Shown here in pieces: positions 1-6,669 of a stretch of DNA of 34,608 nt. The DNA is taken from the NCBI GenBank assembly GCA_934370925.1, contig CAKRNG010000021.1:1-34608 (forward strand). Direction: 5' to 3'. Position numbers and translations under genes: made by a program. Every line of letters starts with the position of its first letter. The stretch's first letter is position 1. The notes below the pieces were generated by a model that worked only from the letters and a program-made list of their open reading frames with translations, searched no databases and was not told the origin of the DNA. Source of the stretch: an uncultured Lacticaseibacillus sp. (GTDB lineage Bacteria; Bacillota; Bacilli; Lactobacillales; Lactobacillaceae).

Positions 1-16
1 GAAAGGTGTTGGTTGA

Positions 17-70
17 CCGCCTAAAACCTACATTTTTAAACCGCCATAAACCTGCATTTCAAAACCGCCC
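17..70. repeat. Imperfect 24-bp tandem repeat (about 2.3 units)
   Basis: The word ACCGCC recurs with exact 24-base spacing; its CCGC core falls at 17, 41 and 65. The bases between (about AAACCTRCATTT) are also conserved between the two full units. The repeat stops on its left before the window edge and on its right runs into a GC-rich hairpin. Confidence 0.6.
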
Positions 71-74
71 TTGA

Positions 75-117
75 CAAAGGCCAAGACCCGTGGGGGCGCG
101 GCCCCCACACCCCTTTG
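75..117. other. GC-rich hairpin
   Basis: GTGGGGGC at 90-97 and GCCCCCAC at 101-108 form a perfect 8-bp stem with a 3-base loop. Outside it CAAAGG (75-80) can pair with CCTTTG (112-117). No T-tract follows on either strand, so it does not look like a standard intrinsic terminator. Confidence 0.55.
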
Positions 118-410
118 AAGACCTCCCGTAACCCCAAGAGGAGCATAAATAACAAAAAAGACCCCCTAAACAGGAGATCTTCTACAAAAATAAATTTATT
201 CTTCAACACCGATTGACACAGAGCCCTTTTTATCTGGCAAAAAAATGTTTTCTGGTGAAGTTCATCAGACTTTACGGTATCACCTCAAGCCGCGGATGTT
301 CATGACGGTTAGAACGAGTAAGAAGATTAGCAAGAATCCAAATCAAACAGTTTGAAATTGATGTGGGGGTATTTGTTGTCTATCGGTAATTAGGATTAAG
401 TAGGCTGTGT

Positions 411-797
411 TTAGGCTTCCCGGCGACTGCCATCCTCAACAAACTTGGTGCGTAGGGCGGCGATGAGTGCGAAGAAGGCAATCACGCCAGATCCACACAG
501 TAGGAACAGCCATTGCGGGTCAAGCCCAATCATGTATAGGTGAACGAAGGCAAGGAGGACCGTTCCTGTCAGCCAGTCGCCGAGGAAACGAACGAACTTG
601 CTACGTGCTCGGCCATCCAAAACGGTCAGGACTAGGAGACCGAGCGTCAGGATAATACCAAAACTAATGGTGCTAAGCTGATCAACAAGGGTGGACGGCT
701 TGGTTAGATAGAAGCCGAGCCCGATGAAAATGATTGCCATAATAACGGCTGCGATAATAATACCTTTGCTTGTATGCTTTGCAGGCGCACGGTGCAT
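411..797 (-). CDS. Small four-helix membrane protein, unknown function
   Basis: A 128-residue protein with four hydrophobic stretches, roughly residues 12-31, 43-60, 74-91 and 95-113, separated by short polar loops. It has a basic N-terminus (MHRAPAKHTSK) and a charged C-terminal tail (EDGSRREA). The ATG at 797 is preceded by a strong Shine-Dalgarno sequence, GGAGGTGG, which fixes the start. There is no signal-peptide cleavage site, so it is probably an integral membrane protein. It is divergent from the dehydrogenase at 1007 and alone on its strand. I do not recognise the family and assign no function. Confidence 0.75.
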   Translation of the reverse strand: MHRAPAKHTSKGIIIAAVIMAIIFIGLGFYLTKPSTLVDQLSTISFGIILTLGLLVLTVLDGRARSKFVRFLGDWLTGTVLLAFVHLYMIGLDPQWLFLLCGSGVIAFFALIAALRTKFVEDGSRREA

Positions 798-1006
798 CCT
801 GCCACCTCCGAAATGAGTTGGTTACACGAATCAACTACTGTATTTTCAATAAGTGTATCAAACATTGGGGGTGCTTGCCATGTTTGACCCCGGATGGTCA
901 TGATAAATTAACCTTTGAAAAGATTCCGTAACGCATTTCGTCCCACGATTGACGGTGCTAAAATAAAGGATACCCGCACCAAATACAAATGATAAGAGGA
1001 ATCGGT

Positions 1007-2023
1007 ATGCTCGAAAACAATGGAATTGGCTTTTATGCAGGACACCCAATCGATGACCCGGATGCACTTGTTCGGATTGACTTACCGATGCCAGAACCCC
1101 GTACACATGATTTAGTGGTCAAGGTTTCAGCAGTGTCGGTCAATCCGGTTGATGCCAAAATGCGCCAAACTGCAAAGGCATCTTCTTCACCCCGAATTCT
1201 GGGATTTGATGCCGTTGGAACGGTGACCGCAATGGGGGATGGCGTACGGGGGTTCCACATAGGCGACCGCGTTTTGTATGCTGGTACCAGTCGTCGCCGT
1301 GGCAGTAATCAACGCTTCCAGGCGGTTGATTACCGGATTGTTGCCCGTGCGCCCCAAGCAATGAGTGATGTCGATTTAGCGGCGATTCCGCTTGTCGGCT
1401 TAACGGCGTGGGAATTACTGTTTGAGAAGATGGCTTTCATTCCGGAACAAGGGGCGAATGCAGGGAAGACGTTGCTCGTGATTAATGGCGCTGGTGGCGT
1501 GGGGTCCGTGATGACGCAACTGGCAAAATGGAGCGGTTTGACGGTCTTAGCTACAGCCAGCCCCAAGAATTTCCCCTGGTTGCGGGCGCGTGGGGTTGAT
1601 TGTCGCATTGATTATCATGACGATATTGCCCAGGAAATACACGAGCAAGGGTATGAGAGCGTTGAGGGCATTGCGATTTTGTACGCCCCAGAACCCTACC
1701 TTGCACTCGCAGGTCAGCTGATTGCGCCATTTGGTCACATTGGGAGTATTGTGCAACCCACACAACCCCTTGATGTGGGGGCGCTGAAGAATAAGGCGGC
1801 AAGTCTGGACTTTGAATACATGTTTGCAAAAACAGACAACCACCACGCACTCGCTTCACAAGGTGCGATTCTCACCCGTCTCGTTGCGTTGTATGCGGAT
1901 GGAACGTTGCAGAGTAGCGTGACGAAGGTGTTACCCGCACTGACGGTTGAAACGTTGCGCCGGGTCACAAAAGAAGTAGAATCAGGACACGTGCAGGGGA
2001 AGATTGTTTTAAAGCAGAGCTGA
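1007..2023 (+). CDS. Zinc-type alcohol dehydrogenase-like / quinone oxidoreductase family protein (MDR)
   Basis: A 338-residue medium-chain dehydrogenase/reductase. It has an N-terminal GroES-like domain (residues about 1-125, with the family pattern VKVSAVSVNPVD near 38-49) and a Rossmann domain whose nucleotide-binding loop GAGGVGS lies at 161-167. The cysteine and histidine ligands of zinc-dependent alcohol dehydrogenases are absent, as in the zinc-free NADPH:quinone reductase branch, so the likely reaction is NADPH-dependent reduction of a quinone or enone. The substrate cannot be told from sequence. I chose the ATG at 1007 because AAGAGGA lies six bases before it; an in-frame ATG at 989 lacks such a site. 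The gene ends in a double stop, TGATAA. It is cytosolic and monocistronic. Confidence 0.88.
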   Translation: MLENNGIGFYAGHPIDDPDALVRIDLPMPEPRTHDLVVKVSAVSVNPVDAKMRQTAKASSSPRILGFDAVGTVTAMGDGVRGFHIGDRVLYAGTSRRRGSNQRFQAVDYRIVARAPQAMSDVDLAAIPLVGLTAWELLFEKMAFIPEQGANAGKTLLVINGAGGVGSVMTQLAKWSGLTVLATASPKNFPWLRARGVDCRIDYHDDIAQEIHEQGYESVEGIAILYAPEPYLALAGQLIAPFGHIGSIVQPTQPLDVGALKNKAASLDFEYMFAKTDNHHALASQGAILTRLVALYADGTLQSSVTKVLPALTVETLRRVTKEVESGHVQGKIVLKQS

Positions 2024-2060
2024 TAAGTCAGGATCTTCTATTATGTAAAAGCAAAAATTG

Positions 2061-2219
2061 GGTGCGCCATAAGTCCAAAGCACACGAACGTTACATCCAG
2101 TCGCGCGCCAAAAGACTGCCCCCTAACATACAAGGCAGGCCCGGTAGAAATCCTAAGTTCGGGATTTCCACCGGGCCTGCCTTGTATACCGGGGCCAAAC
2201 CGTCTTTTGGCGCAGCCTC
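2061..2219. repeat. Modular hairpin repeat, copy A
   Basis: A miniature element between the convergent dehydrogenase and ABC ATPase genes. It begins with a left module (GTGCGCCATAAGTCC...) shared with copies B, C and E, and ends with the right module GTCTTTTGGCGCAGCCT. In the middle, 2128-2153 and 2162-2187 form a 26-bp stem with a single A.C mismatch and an 8-base loop (TAAGTTCG). The arms continue outward through CCAAAAGAC / GTCTTTTGG. It contains no ORF. Its position suggests that it also separates or ends the two converging transcripts. Confidence 0.85.
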
Positions 2220-2233
2220 TTTGTTTTTTTAGG

Positions 2234-3043
2234 TTAGCTAAGCAACACCGCGTCGTCGGTCATTGCGTTCCCGCTACGTTCCTTAAACAGGTTGAGCAAG
2301 TCAGGAACGGTGAGGTGCTGTTTCTCTTCACCACGTACATCGACCACAATCTGCCCGTGGTCGAGCATAAGCAGGCGGTTGCCGTACTTCAGGGCGTCGG
2401 CCATGTTGTGGGTAATCATGAGGGCAGTGAGGTTTTGTTCGGCCACAATCTGCGCCGTGAGTGACATCACGGTTGCGCTCGTCTGTGGGTCGAGCGCAGC
2501 GGTATGTTCATCCAGTAATAGCAACTCGGGTTCATGGAGGGTCGCCATGAGCAAGGTGATGGCTTGGCGCTGACCCCCAGACAGAAGTCCAATTTCAGCA
2601 CCCAGACGGTCTTCGAGGCCTAGACCAAGACTCGCAAGCCGTTCGCGGAACAAACCACGTTCGTTGCGTTTCACCCCGTGTGCCCAGAAGTTCCGCCATG
2701 ATCCACGTTTAAGGGCCAGAGAGAGGTTTTCTTCAACGGTTAGTAGGGGGGCAGAACCCTGACGCGGATCCTGGAACACACGACTAATCATGCGGGCGCG
2801 CTTTTCAACGCTTTGGTACGTGACGTCTTTGCCACCAATTTTCACCTGACCGTAAGTAACGGGCAGGGAGCCGGCAACACTGTTGAGAAGCGTGGACTTA
2901 CCGGCCCCGTTCCCACCAATAATCCCGACGAATTCACCGGGTTCAAGTGTGAGGTCAATTCCCTTGAGTGCGTGGTTCTCATTAGGAGTGCCCTTTTCGA
3001 AGTATTGGTGCAGGCCTTTAATTTCAAGTACGGGTGTCGACAT
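2234..3043 (-). CDS. Aromatic amino acid ABC importer, ATP-binding protein (TrpXYZ/COG1101-like)
   Basis: A 269-residue ABC ATPase that would power the neighbouring permease from the cytoplasmic face. Visible motifs are Walker A GGNGAGKST (43-51), the Q-loop VFQDP near 89-93, signature LSGGQRQ (154-160), Walker B LLLLDE (174-179) followed by the family-typical HTAALDP, and the switch histidine in ITHN (H212). This ATPase type normally accompanies COG4120 permeases and COG2984 lipoprotein receptors, the family that includes the streptococcal TrpXYZ tryptophan importer. Its start codon shares one base with the permease stop (TAATG), indicating translational coupling. It is the last gene of the Phe/Tyr leader-controlled operon. 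That the substrate is Phe and Tyr is inferred from the leaders, not from this protein. Confidence 0.9.
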   Translation of the reverse strand: MSTPVLEIKGLHQYFEKGTPNENHALKGIDLTLEPGEFVGIIGGNGAGKSTLLNSVAGSLPVTYGQVKIGGKDVTYQSVEKRARMISRVFQDPRQGSAPLLTVEENLSLALKRGSWRNFWAHGVKRNERGLFRERLASLGLGLEDRLGAEIGLLSGGQRQAITLLMATLHEPELLLLDEHTAALDPQTSATVMSLTAQIVAEQNLTALMITHNMADALKYGNRLLMLDHGQIVVDVRGEEKQHLTVPDLLNLFKERSGNAMTDDAVLLS

Positions 3044-3966
3044 TAGTGAACCTCCTTCTGCATTGCCTTAACGTTCTGCCGCCGTTGCTGGATGCGTTTG
3101 AGGTTCTTTTGAACCAGTGGCAGTGCCAGGAAGACCGTTAGCATTACGGCGTAGAAGAGACGCAGTGCGTTTGGATCAACCCCCCATTCGAGAACGAGGG
3201 CGATAATCAACCGGTAGATGATTGCGCCAAGGATGATTGTGATGAGGCGCCAAGCAAAGCTCAGGTGCCGCAGCAGAATCTCGGCGATAATGATCGCGGC
3301 GAGGGCAATCACGATGGTCCCAATCCCCATGGAAATATCGGCGTATCCGTTTGTCTGCGCCATGAGGGCCCCAGAGAGTGCGATGAGACCGTTACTAATC
3401 ATGTAGACAACAATCTTCATGTTATCTGCGTGAATCCCGTTAGCAGCGGACATGTCTTCGTTGTTCCCGACAGCGCGTGCTGCCAAGCCCATTTCGGTGT
3501 TGAAGAAGAAAACGAGGGCCGCAATGACGACAATCAGGAAGATGGCGCCGACCACAATGGTTGTCATGGTTGAATCGCCCACCTCGATACTGGTGAAGAT
3601 GTTCTTAACGGCTTTACCCGCGTTCGTCATGGTGAGGGGCACGTTTGCCTGGCCCATGATGAACAGGTTGACGGAGTAGAGACCGGTCATGGTCAGAATC
3701 CCGGTGAGAAGATCAGGAATGTGCAGCTTGGTTGTCAGGAAACCAGACACAAGTCCGGCGAGTGCCCCACCTGCTGTTCCCATGAGCGTTGCAGTAATGG
3801 GTCCCATTCCCTGAACCAGGGCGTGGGCGGTGATTGCTGCGCCGAGAGGAAAACTACCCTCGGCTGTCATGTCGGCGATGTCGAGAATACGGAAGGTGAG
3901 GTACACCCCAATGGCCATAATGGACCACAGGATGCCTTGAGCGATACTTGATGTCAGGATATCCAT
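3043..3966 (-). CDS. Aromatic amino acid ABC importer, permease (TrpXYZ/COG4120-like)
   Basis: A 307-residue integral membrane protein with about eight to nine hydrophobic helices, of the branched-chain-amino-acid-permease fold seen in COG4120 proteins. It has the early pattern GVYLTFRILDIADMTAEGSF typical of that group and a basic C-terminus (KRIQQRRQNVKAMQKEVH). The ATG at 3966 follows GGAGG by five bases; an in-frame TTG four codons upstream overlaps the Shine-Dalgarno and is unlikely to be the start. It lies 31 bases after receptor 1 and overlaps the ATPase gene by one base. It would form the membrane channel shared by both lipoprotein receptors. Only one permease and one ATPase are present for two receptors. 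Confidence 0.9.
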   Translation of the reverse strand: MDILTSSIAQGILWSIMAIGVYLTFRILDIADMTAEGSFPLGAAITAHALVQGMGPITATLMGTAGGALAGLVSGFLTTKLHIPDLLTGILTMTGLYSVNLFIMGQANVPLTMTNAGKAVKNIFTSIEVGDSTMTTIVVGAIFLIVVIAALVFFFNTEMGLAARAVGNNEDMSAANGIHADNMKIVVYMISNGLIALSGALMAQTNGYADISMGIGTIVIALAAIIIAEILLRHLSFAWRLITIILGAIIYRLIIALVLEWGVDPNALRLFYAVMLTVFLALPLVQKNLKRIQQRRQNVKAMQKEVH

Positions 3967-3997
3967 GATTACCTCCAAAAGATAATAGAAAAAAAGT

Positions 3998-4957
3998 TTA
4001 CTTTAAAACACTAGCGTCAACGTTGAAGAGTTTCATGCGTTTTTCGTTCTTAACAATCGATGTCTTCTTTGGACTTTCAACCGCGAGCTGCTTAACCTTC
4101 TTGCCCTTCAGAATCTTGATGGCCATGTCAGCGGTTTGCTTCCCAAGTTCCTTGTAGCTAATCCCACGTGTTGCGACCCCAGCCTGCTTAATCATGGTGG
4201 CGTCCGCATTCACAACTGGAACTTTTGCCTTTTCGGAAACCTTGCCGATGGTGGACATTGCGGCTGCAGCCGTGTTATCGGTAGGAATGTAGATGGCGTC
4301 ACACTGGCCAGCCAGTGCGGTTGCCGTCTGTTCAGCATCGTTGGTTGAGGCGATGGTCTTTTCAACGGACTTCAACCCAAGCTTCTTGATGGCTTTACGT
4401 GCCTGCTTGATTTGGATGACGGAGTTCGGTTCAGCTGCGTTGTACAGAAGGCCGACCGTCTTAGCCTTAGGGAACATCTTGTGCAGCAGGGCAATCTGAC
4501 CGTCAATATCAACCGCATCCGTGACCCCAGTGGCATTCTTATCGGGATTGGTGAGGTTTGAAACCAGACCAGAACTCTTTGGGTCGGTAATGGCCGTGAA
4601 CAGCATTGGCGTGTCGGGGTCAGCCTTTTGCAATGCTTGTGCAGCAGGGGTGGCGATTGCCAAGTTCAGGTCGTTTTTGTCGCGTTTGAGCCGCTGACTC
4701 ATCGTGGTCAGGTTACTCTGGTCGCCCTGCGCGTTGACGTAATCAATCTTAATGTTCTTGCCATCCTTGTAGCCGTGAGCGGCAAGTTCCTGTTCGAATC
4801 CCTTGCGTGCGTCATCAAGTGCACTCTGGTTGATTAACTGTAGAATCCCAATCTTAACGGTCTTGGATTCTTTAGCGGATCCCTTACTTCCGCAAGCAGC
4901 AAGCAATGCAACTGTTGCGACCATCGTGGCGGCAACCATCATCTTCTTCAACTTCAT
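3998..4957 (-). CDS. ABC importer substrate-binding lipoprotein 1 (Tyr-leader controlled)
   Basis: A 319-residue lipoprotein of the ABC_sub_bind family (COG2984, relatives include streptococcal TrpX). The N-terminal signal has a lipobox LLAAC with the lipidated cysteine at residue 22, so it is anchored to the outer membrane face and passes ligand to the permease. The mature part shows family features such as IGILQLINQSALDDARKGF and DAIYIPTDNT. I chose the ATG at 4957 (MKLKKMM), aligned with receptor 2 (MKIKKIM) and ten bases from GGAGG; an ATG at 4963 sits only four bases from it. It is a close paralog of receptor 2 in the same operon. Because its leader peptide is tyrosine-rich, I infer tyrosine as the preferred ligand; tryptophan or mixed aromatic binding is possible. 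Confidence 0.9.
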   Translation of the reverse strand: MKLKKMMVAATMVATVALLAACGSKGSAKESKTVKIGILQLINQSALDDARKGFEQELAAHGYKDGKNIKIDYVNAQGDQSNLTTMSQRLKRDKNDLNLAIATPAAQALQKADPDTPMLFTAITDPKSSGLVSNLTNPDKNATGVTDAVDIDGQIALLHKMFPKAKTVGLLYNAAEPNSVIQIKQARKAIKKLGLKSVEKTIASTNDAEQTATALAGQCDAIYIPTDNTAAAAMSTIGKVSEKAKVPVVNADATMIKQAGVATRGISYKELGKQTADMAIKILKGKKVKQLAVESPKKTSIVKNEKRMKLFNVDASVLK

Positions 4958-5017
4958 AATCATTCTTCCTCCAAATTGTTAGGTAACGAACGTGAAATCC
5001 GTTACGCTTGTCTGATA

Positions 5018-5061
5018 AACAACAAAGGCCGACCAGTGGAGCAGTATCCACGTGGCCGGCC
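5018..5061 (-). terminator. Tyr leader terminator T2
   Basis: On the minus strand, GGCCG-G-CCA-(C)-GUGGA pairs with UCCAC-UGG-U-CGGCC (5061-5027) with one bulge and one G.U, followed by UUUGUUGUUU. It lies just upstream of receptor 1. Its 5' arm nearly repeats the 5' arm of T1, so it can pair alternatively with the 3' arm of T1. Confidence 0.7.
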
Positions 5062-5074
5062 AAAATTTTTCCGG

Positions 5075-5114
5075 AAAAATTAAAAGCCACATGGATATTA
5101 TTCATCCATGTGGC
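5075..5114 (-). terminator. Tyr leader terminator T1
   Basis: A perfect 11-bp stem, GCCACAUGGAU with AUCCAUGUGGC, and a 7-base loop, followed on the minus strand by UUUUAAUUUUU. A perfect 18-base palindrome centred on CCGG (5064-5081) follows directly and overlaps the T-tract. Confidence 0.85.
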
Positions 5115-5189
5115 GTCCAAGTACACGTTAAGTGTTACGACCATCATGGATACAAACCTTGAGTCGGCTTGCATCCGTGATGCAAACCG

Positions 5190-5249
5190 CTATCCGTAAT
5201 AGCCGTAGTAATAAGCGTTATTCAAGTTTGTGCAAATGATGTTGGTCAT
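5190..5249 (-). CDS. Tyrosine-rich attenuation leader peptide
   Basis: A 19-codon ORF, MTNIICTNLNNAYYYGYYG, with five Tyr codons among the last seven residues, ending in TAG. AAAGGAG lies eight bases before its ATG. A promoter is placed suitably upstream. It has the same length and the same LNNAxxxGxxG plan as the Phe leader peptide at 6564-6623, with F replaced by Y. This is the layout of the classical enterobacterial amino acid biosynthetic leader peptides (trpL, pheL, hisL). Here the sensed signal is inferred to be charged tRNA-Tyr and the controlled gene is receptor 1. The peptide itself probably has no function after synthesis. Confidence 0.88.
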   Translation of the reverse strand: MTNIICTNLNNAYYYGYYG

Positions 5250-5294
5250 GTCTAGCACTCCTTTAAAGTAATAGCGGTATCGTATGGCTGTAAT

Positions 5295-5321
5295 GTTATA
5301 CTCATGGTTTTTTAAAGTCAA
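5295..5321 (-). promoter_or_regulatory. Promoter of the Tyr leader and receptor 1
   Basis: Read on the minus strand: TTGACT, a 15-base spacer, TATAAC. The boxes are close to consensus but the spacer is short. The predicted start lies about 40 bases before the leader peptide. It lies between the receptor 2 stop and the Tyr leader, so receptor 1 can be transcribed both from here and by readthrough from the Phe unit. Confidence 0.55.
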
Positions 5322-5353
5322 GAAGAATCTTTATATAAATTTGGCGAAAATAA

Positions 5354-6319
5354 TTATTTGATGCTACTTGGGTCGATGTTCAGTGCCTTAGCAGTCTTCT
5401 TGTTCACAATGACAGAAACCTTTGCGGGAGATTCAACGGCGAGGTCCTTCACGTCCTTGCCCTTCAGAATCTTAACGGCCATCTTCGCGGTCTGAACCCC
5501 GAGATCCTTGTAGTCAATCCCGTTGGTTGCGAGACCGCCATCTTCAACCATGGTACTTGCAGCGGCAACAACCGGCGTTTGGGTCTTCGTCGTAATCTTA
5601 CCAACCGTTGCCATGGCTGCAGCCATCGTGTTGTCGGTAGGAATGTAGATGGCGTCAGCCTGACTAGCAAGGGAAGTGGTGGCCTGAGAAACGTCATTCG
5701 TTGAAGCAACCGTCTTTTCAACGACCTTCAAGCCGAGGTTCTTGATGGCAGCCTTCGCCATCTTAATCTGAACAACAGAGTTCGCTTCAGCGGCGTTGTA
5801 AATCAGGCCGATTGTCTTTGCCTTTGGTGCAATTCGGTGAAGAAGCTTGACCTGACCTGCCACGTTCACCATGTCGGTAACCCCAGTGGCATTCTTGTCG
5901 GGTGCCTTGGTGTTCGTAACCAAACCGGCACTCTTAGGATCTGTGATGGCGGTGAAGACCATTGGCGTCTTTGCGTCCACCTTCTGCAAGGCCTGAGCAG
6001 CTGCCGTTGCGATGGCCAAGTTCAGGTCGTTCTTATCGCGCTTCAAACGCTGGCTCATGGTGGTTAGGTTGGCTTGGTCGCCCTGCGCGTTAACATAATC
6101 AATCTTCAGGTTCTTGCCTTTCTTGTAGCCTTCACGTGCGAGTTCCTGGGTGAAGCCTTTACGTGCATCATCGAGGGCGCTCTGGTTAATCAACTGCAGA
6201 ATCCCAATCTTAACAGTCTTGGTGCTGCTGTCCTTTGCGCTACTCTTGCTGCCACAAGCGGCAAGCAGGGCGACACTAGCGACGGTCATTGCGGTGAGCA
6301 TAATTTTCTTAATCTTCAT
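5354..6319 (-). CDS. ABC importer substrate-binding lipoprotein 2 (Phe-leader controlled)
   Basis: A 321-residue COG2984-type lipoprotein, first structural gene of the operon. The lipobox LLAAC places the modified cysteine at residue 22. The mature protein is highly similar to receptor 1 throughout (for example both have IGILQLINQSALDDARKGF, DYVNAQGDQ and LTTMSQRLKRDKNDLNLAIA), pointing to tandem duplication. The ATG at 6319 follows GGAGG by seven bases. No terminator is visible between its stop and the Tyr leader promoter. Its leader peptide carries five Phe codons, so I infer phenylalanine as the preferred ligand. The pair would give one permease/ATPase core two specificities. Direct binding data would be needed to establish the ligand. 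Confidence 0.9.
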   Translation of the reverse strand: MKIKKIMLTAMTVASVALLAACGSKSSAKDSSTKTVKIGILQLINQSALDDARKGFTQELAREGYKKGKNLKIDYVNAQGDQANLTTMSQRLKRDKNDLNLAIATAAAQALQKVDAKTPMVFTAITDPKSAGLVTNTKAPDKNATGVTDMVNVAGQVKLLHRIAPKAKTIGLIYNAAEANSVVQIKMAKAAIKNLGLKVVEKTVASTNDVSQATTSLASQADAIYIPTDNTMAAAMATVGKITTKTQTPVVAAASTMVEDGGLATNGIDYKDLGVQTAKMAVKILKGKDVKDLAVESPAKVSVIVNKKTAKALNIDPSSIK

Positions 6320-6400
6320 GATAATTCCTCCAAGAATGTTCTATCTGTTTTCTTTCTCAACAAGCTTGCCGTTTAACGCTCAGGCTGCGCATCCTGATAA

Positions 6401-6440
6401 TTAAAAAACGACCGGCCACAATCCACGTGGCCGGTCGTTT
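6401..6440 (-). terminator. Phe leader terminator T2
   Basis: A perfect 14-bp stem (6406-6419 with 6427-6440), 7-base loop, followed on the minus strand by a run of U. It is the last barrier before receptor 2. Its 5' arm contains GCCACGUGGAUU, a near copy of the 5' arm of T1. Confidence 0.88.
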
Positions 6441-6445
6441 CCCGG

Positions 6446-6492
6446 AAAATAAAAACCGCCACAATGGATTTGGTGTTCAATCCATGTGGCGG
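6446..6492 (-). terminator. Phe leader terminator T1
   Basis: Two 7-bp helices separated by a single bulged base (6456-6470 with 6479-6492), then UUUUUAUUUU on the minus strand. It is mutually exclusive with the antiterminator 3:4 and with 5:6. Confidence 0.82.
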
Positions 6493-6563
6493 GTGAATGG
6501 CAAGTTAAATTGCTTCGGCCTCATGGATGCAAGCGACGCGGCTTGCATCCACGATGCAAACCG

Positions 6564-6623
6564 CTACCCGAAAAAGCCGAAGAAAAACGCGTTATTCAGT
6601 TGTGTCTGGTTGATTTTACTCAT
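6564..6623 (-). CDS. Phenylalanine-rich attenuation leader peptide
   Basis: A 19-codon ORF, MSKINQTQLNNAFFFGFFG, ending in TAG, with five Phe codons in the last seven. AAGGAGTG lies about six to ten bases before the ATG, and a strong promoter lies about 40 bases further upstream. The C-terminal plan LNNAFFFGFFG is that of the Tyr leader (LNNAYYYGYYG), with all five aromatic codons swapped and the glycines kept. This is strong evidence that the encoded residues matter. A ribosome starved of Phe-tRNA would stall here and allow readthrough into receptor 2. The stop codon overlaps the first base of pairing segment 1. Confidence 0.9.
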   Translation of the reverse strand: MSKINQTQLNNAFFFGFFG

Positions 6624-6669
6624 CAGGAGCACTCCTTACTTTGATAGCGATAATTTGTTTACGAGAATG

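Larger units (their letters stand above)
1..410. other. Left-edge non-coding region
   Basis: I see no convincing gene in these 410 bases. They hold an imperfect 24-bp tandem repeat at 17-70 and a GC-rich hairpin around 75-117, described separately. A 37-codon frame starting at 245 has no Shine-Dalgarno sequence and resembles nothing I know. The rest is AT-rich and without evident structure. The stretch could contain the far promoter or terminator of a gene outside the window. Confidence 0.6.
4964..5294 (-). promoter_or_regulatory. Tyr attenuator: leader RNA with two competing terminator/antiterminator pairs
   Basis: In minus-strand order after the leader peptide stop, pairing segments are: 1 at 5190-5179, 2 at 5176-5165, 3 at 5157-5145, 4 at 5114-5104, 5 at 5096-5086, 6 at 5056-5046, 7 at 5040-5027. 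Segments 1:2 make an 11-bp hairpin, 2:3 a 10-bp hairpin with two G.U pairs, and 3:4 share AUCCAUG/CAUGGAU. Segments 4:5 form a perfect 11-bp terminator stem, 5:6 an 11-bp stem with one G.U, and 6:7 a second terminator. Adjacent pairings exclude each other. Segment 1 begins at the leader stop codon, so a ribosome at the stop masks it (2:3, 4:5, 6:7: termination). Stalling on Tyr codons leaves it free (1:2, 3:4, 5:6: readthrough). Confidence 0.8.
6320..6563 (-). promoter_or_regulatory. Phe attenuator: leader RNA with two competing terminator/antiterminator pairs
   Basis: Pairing segments after the leader stop, in minus-strand order: 1 at 6564-6553, 2 at 6550-6538, 3 at 6534-6522, 4 at 6492-6479, 5 at 6470-6456, 6 at 6431-6420 (extending into the T2 arm to 6440), 7 at 6419-6406. 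Pairs 1:2 (12 bp, one G.U), 2:3 (10 bp, GGAUGCAAGC with GCUUGCAUCC), 3:4 (AUCCAUG with CAUGGAU, then an A.A mismatch and GGC/GCC), 4:5 (terminator T1), 5:6 (about 12 bp with one bulge) and 6:7 (terminator T2) form a domino chain of mutually exclusive helices. The order, spacing and logic match the Tyr leader, although the sequences have diverged. Segment 1 starts at the leader stop codon. Confidence 0.82.

Noticed and set aside
411..1006. Promoter pairs in the 798-1006 divergent region
   Set aside because: TTGACG at 949 and TTGATA on the minus strand are present, but no -10 box at acceptable spacing could be found for either.
4964..6663. T-box control of the aromatic amino acid importer
   Set aside because: Neither leader contains the T-box core sequence. 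The short ORFs with five Phe or Tyr codons and the nested hairpins explain the regions better.
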